A stretch of DNA of 46,987 nt from a virus. Positions 14,299-21,869 of the stretch are shown in pieces. The notes beneath the pieces were generated by a model. It saw nothing but the letters and a program-made list of their open reading frames with translations, had not been told where the DNA came from and did not search any database. The DNA lies in IMG/VR virus record IMGVR_UViG_3300035698_004489, positions 1 through 46,987 of that record, one strand, 5' to 3'. Positions within the stretch are counted from its first letter, which is position 1. Every line of letters begins with the position of its first letter. Made by a program: the position numbers and the translations under genes.

Positions 14299-15144
14299 AT
14301 GGCAAAGAAAGCGTTGACCACTGGTGGCTTTGATGCTCTAGATGCAGAACTTAAAGAAGAGGACGCAGGATTTAATCCTCGACCTGTTACGGTAAAGATT
14401 AACCATCAGTCGGCAGAGTTCGAGATACCGGGCGTACCCGCCGTTGATGATCTTGAGGCCGTGATAATTGCGGCCCAAAAATGTAGGGTGTTCTTCCCAA
14501 AGATGGGAACAGATGCCTTGACTGACGAACTATCAGCCTTTACAGGCAAGCAGCCGTTCTGTAGTTCTCAAGACTATGTTCACGGAAAACTTGCCGATGT
14601 TGATTGGGATAATAAGCCTCCGACTTCAGCGGAAGGACTCAAGGATAAAATTGCCGAGGGTGGACTATTCTGTGGTCAGTGTCCGTTGAATAAATGGGAG
14701 TCAGTTACGCTGCTTGGTAGAACGGGCAGGGGTAAAGCTTGTGATGATAGGAGACGCCTTTGCCTCTGGAAAGAGGGATGGAATGTACCGGTCATACTCG
14801 GTGTATCGCCAAGCTCTATCAGGAGTTGGGATGAGTACTGTTCGTCTCTGGTTATAGGAGGATACAGGTCTTATCACGCAGTAACCAGGTTGACACTCGA
14901 AACAGTGACTGCACCAAACAGGAAATACGCGGTTATCAAATTCAAGTTTAAGAACCCAATAACCGCGGAGATGCAAACAGAACTGATGTCTAAGGTCACA
15001 ATGCGGGGCGAAGAGCAGACCCTCATCAAGGCGTTAGTCGACATCTTTAACAGGCGAGAACTTGTAGAGGACGAAGAATATCCAGAAAACGGCAATGGAA
15101 CTAAGGTTGCTCCTGATGCCGATAATTTGGGAGAAGATTTCTAA
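14299..15144 (+). CDS. Putative single-stranded DNA-binding protein with zinc site
   Basis: This 281-residue protein has C88, a CGQC pair (125-128) and C148 in GRGKACDDRRRLCLW. That pattern, followed by ILGVSPSSIRSWDEY, matches my recollection of a phage family described as SSB-like: CxxC, GKACK.RR, PPSS. The C-terminus is acidic and ends DNLGEDF, like the acidic tips by which SSBs hold partners. It has a GGAG site and precedes the methyltransferase. The last four codons, stop and overlapping ATG are copied 278 bases downstream as a direct repeat. Confidence 0.6.
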   Translation: MAKKALTTGGFDALDAELKEEDAGFNPRPVTVKINHQSAEFEIPGVPAVDDLEAVIIAAQKCRVFFPKMGTDALTDELSAFTGKQPFCSSQDYVHGKLADVDWDNKPPTSAEGLKDKIAEGGLFCGQCPLNKWESVTLLGRTGRGKACDDRRRLCLWKEGWNVPVILGVSPSSIRSWDEYCSSLVIGGYRSYHAVTRLTLETVTAPNRKYAVIKFKFKNPITAEMQTELMSKVTMRGEEQTLIKALVDIFNRRELVEDEEYPENGNGTKVAPDADNLGEDF

Positions 15145-15147
15145 TGA
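15130..15147 (+). repeat. Direct repeat B, upstream copy
   Basis: GGAGAAGATTTCTAATGA covers the end of the SSB-like gene (GEDF, stop) and the overlapping ATG of the 84-residue gene. It is identical to 15408-15425. It also supplies the SD for the inserted gene. Confidence 0.9.
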
Positions 15148-15398
15148 AAGTAAAATTTCGGTGTAAAATGGATGTGACTTTTATAGTTGAAGGCGGTGAA
15201 GATGTGGGTATTATTGAGGCAATGGAGCAATTCCCAGGGCTGGTTAAACAAGACATGAAGGGAGAAAGTGTATTTGATGCGCCCACTCATATAGAAATGA
15301 AACGCGAAGATGATCCAGAGTGGGAAATTGATATTGCCCGTATTCGGAAAATGGAAGAAGAAATGGCAAGTCAGGACGCCTGGACAAACAGGGGTTAA
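15144..15398 (+). CDS. Small acidic protein (inserted cassette B)
   Basis: This 84-residue product starts at an ATG overlapping the SSB-like stop. It opens with a beta strand MKVKFRCKMDVTFIV and continues with acidic helices (IDIARIRKMEEEMASQ). It is not recognised. The gene lies between two identical 18-base copies of the SSB stop/start junction, so the older order was probably SSB-like gene then methyltransferase. Confidence 0.7.
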   Translation: MKVKFRCKMDVTFIVEGGEDVGIIEAMEQFPGLVKQDMKGESVFDAPTHIEMKREDDPEWEIDIARIRKMEEEMASQDAWTNRG

Positions 15399-15407
15399 AG
15401 AAACTTA

Positions 15408-15425
15408 GGAGAAGATTTCTAATGA
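15408..15425 (+). repeat. Direct repeat B, downstream copy
   Basis: Identical to 15130-15147. It lies nine bases after the stop of the 84-residue gene and holds the ribosome site and ATG (15422) of the methyltransferase. The codons for GEDF here are untranslated leftovers. Confidence 0.9.
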
Positions 15426-16564
15426 CAACTAAGCAAAAGGCTTCCGGTCACGTCAACGTCAAAGACGTGGCCGGAGACTATAAAACCGTAAACCGTGTTT
15501 GGCTCGACAAAAATGCTGTAAAGATTCACTGGTTTATTGAAGAAACCAACAGCCATTGGCACAAAACCTATTTTACGAGTCGCGCAATCCATGACCATCA
15601 AGCAAAAGGTAATTGCAGGTTAGCATGGATGGTGCTGGACGAAATGGAAGGGCAGGGCTGGATCAATCCAAAATCAACTATTATACTTGATAATATGTGT
15701 GGGATTGGGAGTTTCCTTATTGTTGCCGCCTTAAAAGGGTATAACGCTATTGGTATTGAGCTTGAAAAGAGGTTCTATGAAGATATGATAGGTACTGAAG
15801 ACTTTATAGATACTAATGACGAAGAAGATCTCTTTATGGGCGTTAGTAGAGGAAAACAGCCGGGAACAATATCGAATTTTCATAGCCTTACATTCAATGT
15901 TCCTTCTGTGGGGAGTATTCAGGTGATAAATGGCGACGCCCGCTTTGCTGATGAAATTATACGCAAAGTTGGAATTGAGTTCGACGATTACCAGACAGAT
16001 GACCTTGGCGTAGTCTGCTCTCCGCCATACGGTAACAGGTTGTGGGATGCTGGGTTGTCTCGGTTAGAAAACGAAACCGGACGCGCTCGGTATTCCAACG
16101 ACGAAGACAACATCGGCACTTGCCGTATAGCCGTTGTTAATTCACCTCCGTACAGTCGCTCAACAGAACATAGCGACAGTCAGATGGATGGCTTCAAAGA
16201 AACTCCAGTATCAGGTCATCGAGGTTGGCTATACAGTGACAGAGCCAACATAGCCGTGTTAAAGTTGGGCGAATACGACAAGGAGATGTTGAAGGTCTAT
16301 CAAGCCCTTTACAGAACCTTGTCTGTTGGCTCTCCTGTCGCGCTAATAACTCGTAATTTCATCCAGAAGGGAAAGATAGTAGCCTTGGATGAGCTAACAG
16401 TGAAGTTGATGGAACAAGCGGGATTCACATATCAATTTACACGTCGGGCAAACCTGTCTGACATTTCGTTTTTCAAGCGAATCAATTGGGATACAGCGCA
16501 CAAATCAAAAGGACTTCCCTTAATTACTTGGGAAGAAGTAACATTCTATAGAAAGGAAAGATAA
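15422..16564 (+). CDS. DNA methyltransferase (SPPY type, N4-cytosine or N6-adenine)
   Basis: This 380-residue protein has motif I LDNMCGIGSF (residues 89-98), which binds S-adenosylmethionine, with the acidic GIELE strand after it. The catalytic motif IV is CSPPYG (199-204). A second NSPPYS (240-245) lies 40 residues later. SPPY-type motifs are typical of amino-methyltransferases acting on cytosine N4 or adenine N6. No restriction partner is nearby, so it probably protects phage DNA or marks it. It is translated from a duplicated junction and precedes a possible RHH gene. Confidence 0.85.
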   Translation: MTTKQKASGHVNVKDVAGDYKTVNRVWLDKNAVKIHWFIEETNSHWHKTYFTSRAIHDHQAKGNCRLAWMVLDEMEGQGWINPKSTIILDNMCGIGSFLIVAALKGYNAIGIELEKRFYEDMIGTEDFIDTNDEEDLFMGVSRGKQPGTISNFHSLTFNVPSVGSIQVINGDARFADEIIRKVGIEFDDYQTDDLGVVCSPPYGNRLWDAGLSRLENETGRARYSNDEDNIGTCRIAVVNSPPYSRSTEHSDSQMDGFKETPVSGHRGWLYSDRANIAVLKLGEYDKEMLKVYQALYRTLSVGSPVALITRNFIQKGKIVALDELTVKLMEQAGFTYQFTRRANLSDISFFKRINWDTAHKSKGLPLITWEEVTFYRKER

Positions 16565-16566
16565 CG

Positions 16567-16860
16567 ATGGGTAAAGGCGAAGAACGAGGAATTTATGTAA
16601 ATCTTCCAGTAATTCTGGATAAGAAGTTGGCTCTACTCGCAAGGGTACTTCCAGTAAGACCGAACGGTAGGGGCTGGGCTAAAAAAGATATTATTGCGCT
16701 TGCCTGTGAAAAGTTTGTGGATAAGTGCGATGAATACTTTGACGGTATATCAGACCTTGACGAAATGATCGAACAGGCGAAAGGAATCAATATAGAAGAT
16801 GTGCAAGACAGCGACTCGGATATGCCTAAAGAAAATGCAGGACTTAGAGAGTTTGAATGA
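16567..16860 (+). CDS. Possible ribbon-helix-helix regulator
   Basis: In this 97-residue protein, GIYVNLPVILDKKLALLARVL followed by GWAKKDIIALACEKFVDK resembles a ribbon-helix-helix fold: one strand and two helices. The remainder is an acidic tail. AAAGGAAAG lies before the ATG. If RHH, it would be a DNA-binding repressor that could act on the dyads in the control region. This assignment is weak. Confidence 0.5.
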   Translation: MGKGEERGIYVNLPVILDKKLALLARVLPVRPNGRGWAKKDIIALACEKFVDKCDEYFDGISDLDEMIEQAKGINIEDVQDSDSDMPKENAGLREFE

Positions 16861-17005
16861 TGAGTTCTGTATAGAGTGCTGGCTAGGGAGCAAACAGTAT
16901 TTTGATCGCAAAGAATGCTTCGAGGCAAACTGTGTAACCGAGGAGGAATTTGATGGAATCCCAATTCAACCCAAGCACGGACACCGCCCAGAGTCGATTA
17001 GCTGA
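16835..17005 (+). CDS. Possible small Cys-rich protein
   Basis: This is a 56-residue frame with CIECW, RKECFEANC, a plausible metal-binding set. It overlaps the end of the 16567 gene and the start of the 16953 gene. The start is uncertain (16799 or 16835), and neither has a strong SD. It is kept because the Cys pattern resembles the other small early proteins. It could be chance. Confidence 0.35.
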   Translation: MQDLESLNDEFCIECWLGSKQYFDRKECFEANCVTEEEFDGIPIQPKHGHRPESIS

Positions 17006-17168
17006 TAATAAAGAAGTCGATACACTTAAACATCTAGTCAGATTACATCCACGAGAAGCAATGGAATGCCTCTCGTTTAATCAAATGCTCAAGTATATAC
17101 TTGAGCATAAAAATATACCGCTAGCTCTTGTACGAGTAAAGGTGGCATTGCTCAAAGAAGGGGTGTAA
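16953..17168 (+). CDS. Small helical protein before the primase-MCM gene
   Basis: ATG at 16953 is six bases after AGGAGG; the TTG at 16950 is less likely. The 71-residue product has a polar N-terminus and helices LKHLVRLHPREAMECL and MLKYILEHKN, then a basic end. It stops two bases before the TTG of the primase-MCM gene, whose translation it probably couples to. It is not recognised. Confidence 0.65.
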   Translation: MESQFNPSTDTAQSRLADNKEVDTLKHLVRLHPREAMECLSFNQMLKYILEHKNIPLALVRVKVALLKEGV

Positions 17169-17170
17169 AA

Positions 17171-20100
17171 TTGTGGGAAGAATACAAGTATTGCGAAGTG
17201 TCTTTGGTTACACCGAAAAACAAAAACACAAAATGGAGGAGGATAGAAAGAGATGGCGTCCAAGAATGGATTGAAAAGAATGAAGGTGCGCTGGCGTACT
17301 TTTCGACAATGCAATCCTTTTGCAATCCAGTTAAAGTGGAGGATGAATTACATTGGTCTCCGTTCTTTATTGATTTAGACGCTAACATTAGCCCAGAAGA
17401 TACACCTGACATTATCAAACAGAAGCTCTATGAAGTTCTTGGTGATGCAAAAAAGGTTATAGACTACTTTGCAACAGGATTTGACGTTATGCCTCGAGTT
17501 TGGTGGAGTGGCGGCAAGGGCTTTCACATCACCGTTCCCGGAGAATTATACGATGCCAAACCGGGAAGTAAACTCACGTATCACTGGAAACACCTTGCCG
17601 GGCGAATTGTTAAATTACTGGAACTCGAGACTCTCGATTGGAGCGTATACAGCGTTCCCCGAATGTGGAGAATCGCCAATACAATACACAAATGGGGTTT
17701 GTTCAAGATACCCCTGGACTTTTCCGATCTTAGACAAGGAATCGACCATATCAAGTCGCTGGCTGTCAATACACGAGTACTTAACGATACCGATGAAGTT
17801 GAAACTCCCGAGCCTTTAGCATCGCTAACAGCCATTTATCGGTCAACGGTAAGTCAATATGAAGAGCGGTTAAAGGTTATCGAGCATGACGTGCTGGCTG
17901 CTCCAGTTTTCGGAAACGATCATCCACCATGTGTCAAATTTCTTTTGGAGTATGGCCTTGGAACTATTGGAACTAAAAATAGAGCAGACATGGCATTGTC
18001 TAACTACTGCAAGGCGTCTGGACTCAGCATTAAAGATGCAGAACACTTTATGTCAGATTGGGCGAAGTCCATTCCGCTTGCTTTAACTAATACCGTTGAA
18101 CCATTAGCGCGCGCCGTACAGAGTATTAGCGTTCTAAAGGTTGTGTATTCTGACCGTAATTATCGCTTTAGCTGTGGCAGCATGAGGGCTTGCGAGTTAG
18201 ATGTAGACTGCAAACTGTGTAATGTAGAAAGAGAAAGCGAGATACAGGAAATACGTCTTGCTGAATTTGCAGATGCAAAGAATCTTGGAAGAAGAGTTTG
18301 TATTGAGGCTGACGTAATTGGAAAGAATAATTCCGAGATGATTGTTCCATCCGAGATAAGAGGATGGTGCAAGCTTGGACAGGGTGATTCCATGTGCGAG
18401 AGATGTACTCTTGGTAGATACTTTAACGCCGAAACTGGTCAGGTAGAGCGCACGATAGTTTTTGACGGTAAGGAGCGACTGACTCTACAGTTAATTGACA
18501 TAACCAAAACTGCTATAAAACACAGAATTAAACAAATCTTTGGAGTAGAGCCGAGATGTTACAACTTTCAGTATGATGTAAAGTGGGGTAATGCCGCTAT
18601 CATCTATCTTGCTACCAGAATGTCCAGCGAGTTCAAGGTAGAAGATCAAATTACAAGGAGCAGGGCATTATATTTAGACCATGCAATAGAGCTTAACAAA
18701 GGGTACAAACTCTATGGCTTTGTATGGAATCATCCACACTCAAACAACGCGATGCTTGTATTAGATTCTGCCGAGCCATTGCAGTCGTCACTAGACACGC
18801 TGGCTTTATCGGAGGAACAACTCGCTAAACTCAAGATATTCCAGCCGGCGGCAGGGCAAAGTCCGCGTCAAAAGATTAGAGACATTCATGAGGTATTCCA
18901 ATCGAACTTTATTAGAATACATGGACGTGACGAATTGCTGCTTGCTGCTGATTTAGTTTGGCATAGTGCAAGGAGAATAAATTTCCAGAAGGCTAAGGAG
19001 ATACGGGGTTGGCTTGATATTCTAATTATCGGAGATACCAGACAGGGTAAATCCGATACCGTAGAGAAATTGATGGCGTACTACAATCTTGGAGTCATGG
19101 CCGCAGGTGAAACCGCATCAAGAACCGGGCTGCTCTATACCATCCATATGACCTCTGGAGAGGAGGCTTGGATAGCGTTTGGTTTAATGTGTAGAGCTAA
19201 TGGCTATCTTGTTGTTATTGACGAAATACATGATATGCCATCTCAAGACTTCAAAGAGTTTACACTGGTGCGCAGTAAAGGTATAGTGGATGTTAAGCGA
19301 GCGGCATACGGTGCGGCTAGAGCAGAGACAAGATTGATATGTATTGCTAACGCAAAGCCCGGAAAGACTCTAGCATCGTACGGTTATCCAGTACAAGCCA
19401 TACCGGACGTACCGTGCTTTAGGTCGGCGGAAGATGTATCAAGATTTGATTACTGTGTAGGTGTAAGGGCTGGCGACGTAGACGACGACGAGATCAATAA
19501 AGATGTTTACGAAATGGAAGAGCTTGACAATCCATACGGGGCGGAAGATTGCAGAAATCTTATACTGTGGATATGGACGAGAACACCGGATCAAGTTATA
19601 ATCCAACGCAATACCGAAAGGGTTATACTTGAGCTGGCAAAGAAATTGAGTAGTGAATACATCTCCGATATACCCTTGATAGAGGCCGCCGATGTAAGGC
19701 ATAAGCTGGCGCGCCTTGCCACTGCTGTAGCTGGTAGAGTGTTTAGCACCAAGGATAATGAAACTTTGATAGTTACTCCGGTACACGCGCAGACCGCATA
19801 CCAAATAATCGACGAACTTTATAGGTCGAAAGGTCTTGATTATTATGGATGGAGTGAAGATCGGGCGAGGATTTATTATTCACCAGATCAACTTGCACAA
19901 TTGCAGCGCGATTTCAAAGACGCTTTTATGCTATCGTGGAATGTCATCGCTAACTGGTTGTTAGACGTGCCTATGTTCAACAAAACGTTAGTACGTTCAT
20001 CGTGCGGGCTAAACAGTGGCGAAACGAATACGTTAATGTCATTCCTAATCACTAATAGATTTATCCAAACCGATCAAAGGCAGTACATTAAAACTCCACA

Positions 20101-20209
20101 AGGCAGAACGTTTCTGAGGGATCTCATGAAGGGGCGAAAAGTAGTTCCTCCACCGCAACTTAACTTTGATGCTGTCGAGGAGAAAAATGAAGAGGAGGAT
20201 GAGTTCTGA
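17171..20209 (+). CDS. Primase-MCM helicase fusion (archaeo-eukaryotic type replication protein)
   Basis: The protein is 1012 residues from a TTG behind AAGGGG. Residues about 60-180 form an archaeo-eukaryotic primase core: metal-binding D68-L-D70, SGGKGFHI (113-120) and RIANTIH (167-173). Residues about 250-350 resemble the PriL C-terminal cluster domain: PPCV (C254), then SCGSMRAC...CKLC (C335, C341, C347, C350). Next is an MCM-N-like region with C400, C409 and C412. The AAA+ module has Walker A GDTRQGKS (621-628), Walker B VVIDEIHD (D684, E685), sensor-1 Asn727 and SRFD (757-760), the MCM arginine finger. A winged-helix-like end follows. It should prime and unwind at the origin. Primase-MCM fusions are known, for example the Bacillus cereus prophage MCM. 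Confidence 0.9.
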   Translation: MWEEYKYCEVSLVTPKNKNTKWRRIERDGVQEWIEKNEGALAYFSTMQSFCNPVKVEDELHWSPFFIDLDANISPEDTPDIIKQKLYEVLGDAKKVIDYFATGFDVMPRVWWSGGKGFHITVPGELYDAKPGSKLTYHWKHLAGRIVKLLELETLDWSVYSVPRMWRIANTIHKWGLFKIPLDFSDLRQGIDHIKSLAVNTRVLNDTDEVETPEPLASLTAIYRSTVSQYEERLKVIEHDVLAAPVFGNDHPPCVKFLLEYGLGTIGTKNRADMALSNYCKASGLSIKDAEHFMSDWAKSIPLALTNTVEPLARAVQSISVLKVVYSDRNYRFSCGSMRACELDVDCKLCNVERESEIQEIRLAEFADAKNLGRRVCIEADVIGKNNSEMIVPSEIRGWCKLGQGDSMCERCTLGRYFNAETGQVERTIVFDGKERLTLQLIDITKTAIKHRIKQIFGVEPRCYNFQYDVKWGNAAIIYLATRMSSEFKVEDQITRSRALYLDHAIELNKGYKLYGFVWNHPHSNNAMLVLDSAEPLQSSLDTLALSEEQLAKLKIFQPAAGQSPRQKIRDIHEVFQSNFIRIHGRDELLLAADLVWHSARRINFQKAKEIRGWLDILIIGDTRQGKSDTVEKLMAYYNLGVMAAGETASRTGLLYTIHMTSGEEAWIAFGLMCRANGYLVVIDEIHDMPSQDFKEFTLVRSKGIVDVKRAAYGAARAETRLICIANAKPGKTLASYGYPVQAIPDVPCFRSAEDVSRFDYCVGVRAGDVDDDEINKDVYEMEELDNPYGAEDCRNLILWIWTRTPDQVIIQRNTERVILELAKKLSSEYISDIPLIEAADVRHKLARLATAVAGRVFSTKDNETLIVTPVHAQTAYQIIDELYRSKGLDYYGWSEDRARIYYSPDQLAQLQRDFKDAFMLSWNVIANWLLDVPMFNKTLVRSSCGLNSGETNTLMSFLITNRFIQTDQRQYIKTPQGRTFLRDLMKGRKVVPPPQLNFDAVEEKNEEEDEF

Positions 20210-20496
20210 TGCACGCAAAAGACAAACTGGCAGTAATAATTAACCAAGTAACGGAATTACTTGATAGCGAAGAGGCCGCAGCGTCTAAAATACCGGTAAC
20301 CGAATGGGAGGAACGATACAAAAAACTAAAAGGAATGAGGGCTTTCTTCGGTGCGCCATGGAACGAGCTAGAGACGATGATTAGAGGTACAGCGTATCCA
20401 GAAGAATGGATATGGGAATCACGAAAGGACGAGGCGTTCAAGAAGTATTATATGCTTCGTCACAAGGCAGACGAAATGGAGGTATTGGTGAAATGA
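20209..20496 (+). CDS. Small helical protein after primase-MCM
   Basis: The ATG overlaps the primase-MCM stop (TGATG), so translation is coupled. The 95-residue product is helical and charged, with KLAVIINQVTELLDSEEAA and a Trp-containing EEWIWES. It ends DEMEVLVK. The DNA for that end, plus the next ATG, is the unit copied at 20852. It may be a partner of the helicase. It is not recognised. Confidence 0.65.
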   Translation: MHAKDKLAVIINQVTELLDSEEAAASKIPVTEWEERYKKLKGMRAFFGAPWNELETMIRGTAYPEEWIWESRKDEAFKKYYMLRHKADEMEVLVK

Positions 20497-20497
20497 A
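20473..20497 (+). repeat. Direct repeat C, upstream copy
   Basis: These 25 bases cover the last codons and stop of the 95-residue gene, the SD GGAGG and the ATGA of the next gene. They are identical to 20852-20876, 379 bases downstream. Confidence 0.9.
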
Positions 20498-20849
20498 TAT
20501 ACTTGATCGTATCAAAAAACGTTACTTGCCTTACAGGACTGTTGAAGCGGAGGTTACGTCTCCGGTAACCGTTACGGGAATATGTTACAGCGGCTTTAAT
20601 GATAATTTAGAAGTATCGAAGATTATGCCTATATGTATGCATAAAAATGACACACTTAACATCGAGTGGAACCTTGAACTCGAATACAAAAAAGGTAAAA
20701 AAGGTAAAAAAGTATTCATTAGCTGCGATGGAGAACTTTTAGCGGAGTTATCCAGAGGCGATAAGTATGCTAGTAAAAAAACTCTCCACATTGAGTATGC
20801 CGGCACGCCCGATGGAGGTGCTTCATACTTTCGACCAAGGAAGATATAA
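20493..20849 (+). CDS. Small beta-rich protein (inserted cassette C)
   Basis: The start at 20493 overlaps the previous stop (ATGA) and uses the GGAGG inside repeat C. A longer frame to 20406 lies in the previous gene and is rejected. The 118-residue product has a basic start (MNILDRIKKRYL), several likely strands (VEAEVTSPVTVTGI, KVFISCDGELLAEL) and a Lys-rich loop KKGKKGKK. It is not recognised. Identical 25-base copies on both sides mark it as an insertion between the 95-residue gene and the membrane protein. Confidence 0.7.
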   Translation: MNILDRIKKRYLPYRTVEAEVTSPVTVTGICYSGFNDNLEVSKIMPICMHKNDTLNIEWNLELEYKKGKKGKKVFISCDGELLAELSRGDKYASKKTLHIEYAGTPDGGASYFRPRKI

Positions 20850-20851
20850 AT

Positions 20852-20876
20852 GAAATGGAGGTATTGGTGAAATGAA
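20852..20876 (+). repeat. Direct repeat C, downstream copy
   Basis: Identical to 20473-20497. It starts two bases after the stop of the 118-residue gene and gives the ribosome site and ATG (20872) of the small membrane protein. Confidence 0.9.
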
Positions 20877-21042
20877 AGACTACCACAAAAAACTTTACAA
20901 ACTGGCAGAAAAAACAACTAATAGGATGAGTAATAATCTTGGCCCGAATTGGGGAATAAACGAATGGGTGTGGTTTATAATTGCAGTGATAATATTTTTT
21001 GGAGCTATCGCCGCACTTATTAGCTTAGGGTGGCACGACTGA
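20872..21042 (+). CDS. Small single-span membrane protein
   Basis: ATG at 20872 has GGAGG ten bases upstream; the frame ends at TGA 21040-21042. The 56-residue product has a basic N-terminus (KDYHKKLYKLAEK) and one membrane segment, VWFIIAVIIFFGAIAALISL, near residues 33-53. It could be a holin-like or membrane-anchoring protein. With a single span, no lysis role can be claimed. Confidence 0.65.
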   Translation: MKDYHKKLYKLAEKTTNRMSNNLGPNWGINEWVWFIIAVIIFFGAIAALISLGWHD

Positions 21043-21063
21043 TCGCTAAAAAGGAGATGATAA

Positions 21064-21414
21064 ATGTCAGACAGAAAAAGAATAAACCAACACGCAAGGC
21101 GCATGGAAGATAAAGCAGAGGACAGGTTGAAAGAGTTAGGCTTTACGCTGGTAGAAGATACTGGTAGGCGTACCCAGAATCTTGGTGATAAAATTATGTA
21201 CCACAAAGATACCGGTCTGCTACTTATGATAGACCATAAGAGTACACAGAACAAAGAATCGTTTAGTATGAAGAAAAAAGCATTGCGTAAAATAAGGGAG
21301 GAGGGAGAAAGCTATGGCGATGCAGTTCTGGCAGCGTTGACGATAACCTTTAAAGGTGATACCGATGTATATATAGCCTTTAACCTTAAAGACTTATTGG
21401 GGGTGATGTATTGA
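21064..21414 (+). CDS. Putative PD-(D/E)xK nuclease, resolvase-like
   Basis: In this 116-residue protein, E19 in RRMEDKAEDRLKELGF, then GRRTQNLGDKIMY, and LLLMIDHKST with D57-x-K59 fit the PD-(D/E)xK order of archaeal-type Holliday junction resolvases and related phage nucleases. The size is right for that family. It would cut branched DNA before packaging or during recombination. A GGAGATGA site precedes the ATG. The catalytic set is inferred from spacing only. Confidence 0.6.
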   Translation: MSDRKRINQHARRMEDKAEDRLKELGFTLVEDTGRRTQNLGDKIMYHKDTGLLLMIDHKSTQNKESFSMKKKALRKIREEGESYGDAVLAALTITFKGDTDVYIAFNLKDLLGVMY

Positions 21415-21869
21415 TGTTAGTTAGTTCCGCTGCTAGAAAGTACGCGCATGGCGATATGTCCTTAGCGGAAGATATACAACAAGAAATAAATATATCTATG
21501 TTACAAGGACACAACTTCTTCGAGGCTGTTCGTGACGGCATAGACTTTATGCGCCGATATACAAGATGTGCTACGAAACAAGCGAACAAGATTGTACTTT
21601 GGCCTGACATGGATTTGTATATTGATCTAAATCAATCAACCGAAAATATGATACTTACCAATATAATGGTGGAGCGCATTCTTGACTGTTGGCCTAAGGA
21701 AAGTATCGAACACGAGATACTGGTAAAGCGTTTTTTCGAAGGGTTTACCTATGAAGAAATAGGAGAACAATATGGCAAGAGTAGGTGGTGGGCGAGTACG
21801 AGAATTTATAGAATGAAAAAACAAATAGAGGAGAGATACAATGTCAAAAATTCAAGACCCTCTGTATGA
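21414..21869 (+). CDS. Sigma-70-family-like transcription factor
   Basis: The ATG at 21414 overlaps the previous stop (TGATG). Of 151 residues, the N-terminal half looks like sigma region 2 in outline (LAEDIQQEINISML, EAVRDGIDFMRRYTRCATKQ). The C-terminal half is a clear region-4 helix-turn-helix: ILVKRFFEGFTYEEIGEQYG followed by KSRWWASTRIYRMKKQIEE. Being near the end of the early block, it is a good candidate for switching on middle or late genes. Recognition sequence is unknown; the late promoter also has a full host consensus. Confidence 0.65.
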   Translation: MLVSSAARKYAHGDMSLAEDIQQEINISMLQGHNFFEAVRDGIDFMRRYTRCATKQANKIVLWPDMDLYIDLNQSTENMILTNIMVERILDCWPKESIEHEILVKRFFEGFTYEEIGEQYGKSRWWASTRIYRMKKQIEERYNVKNSRPSV

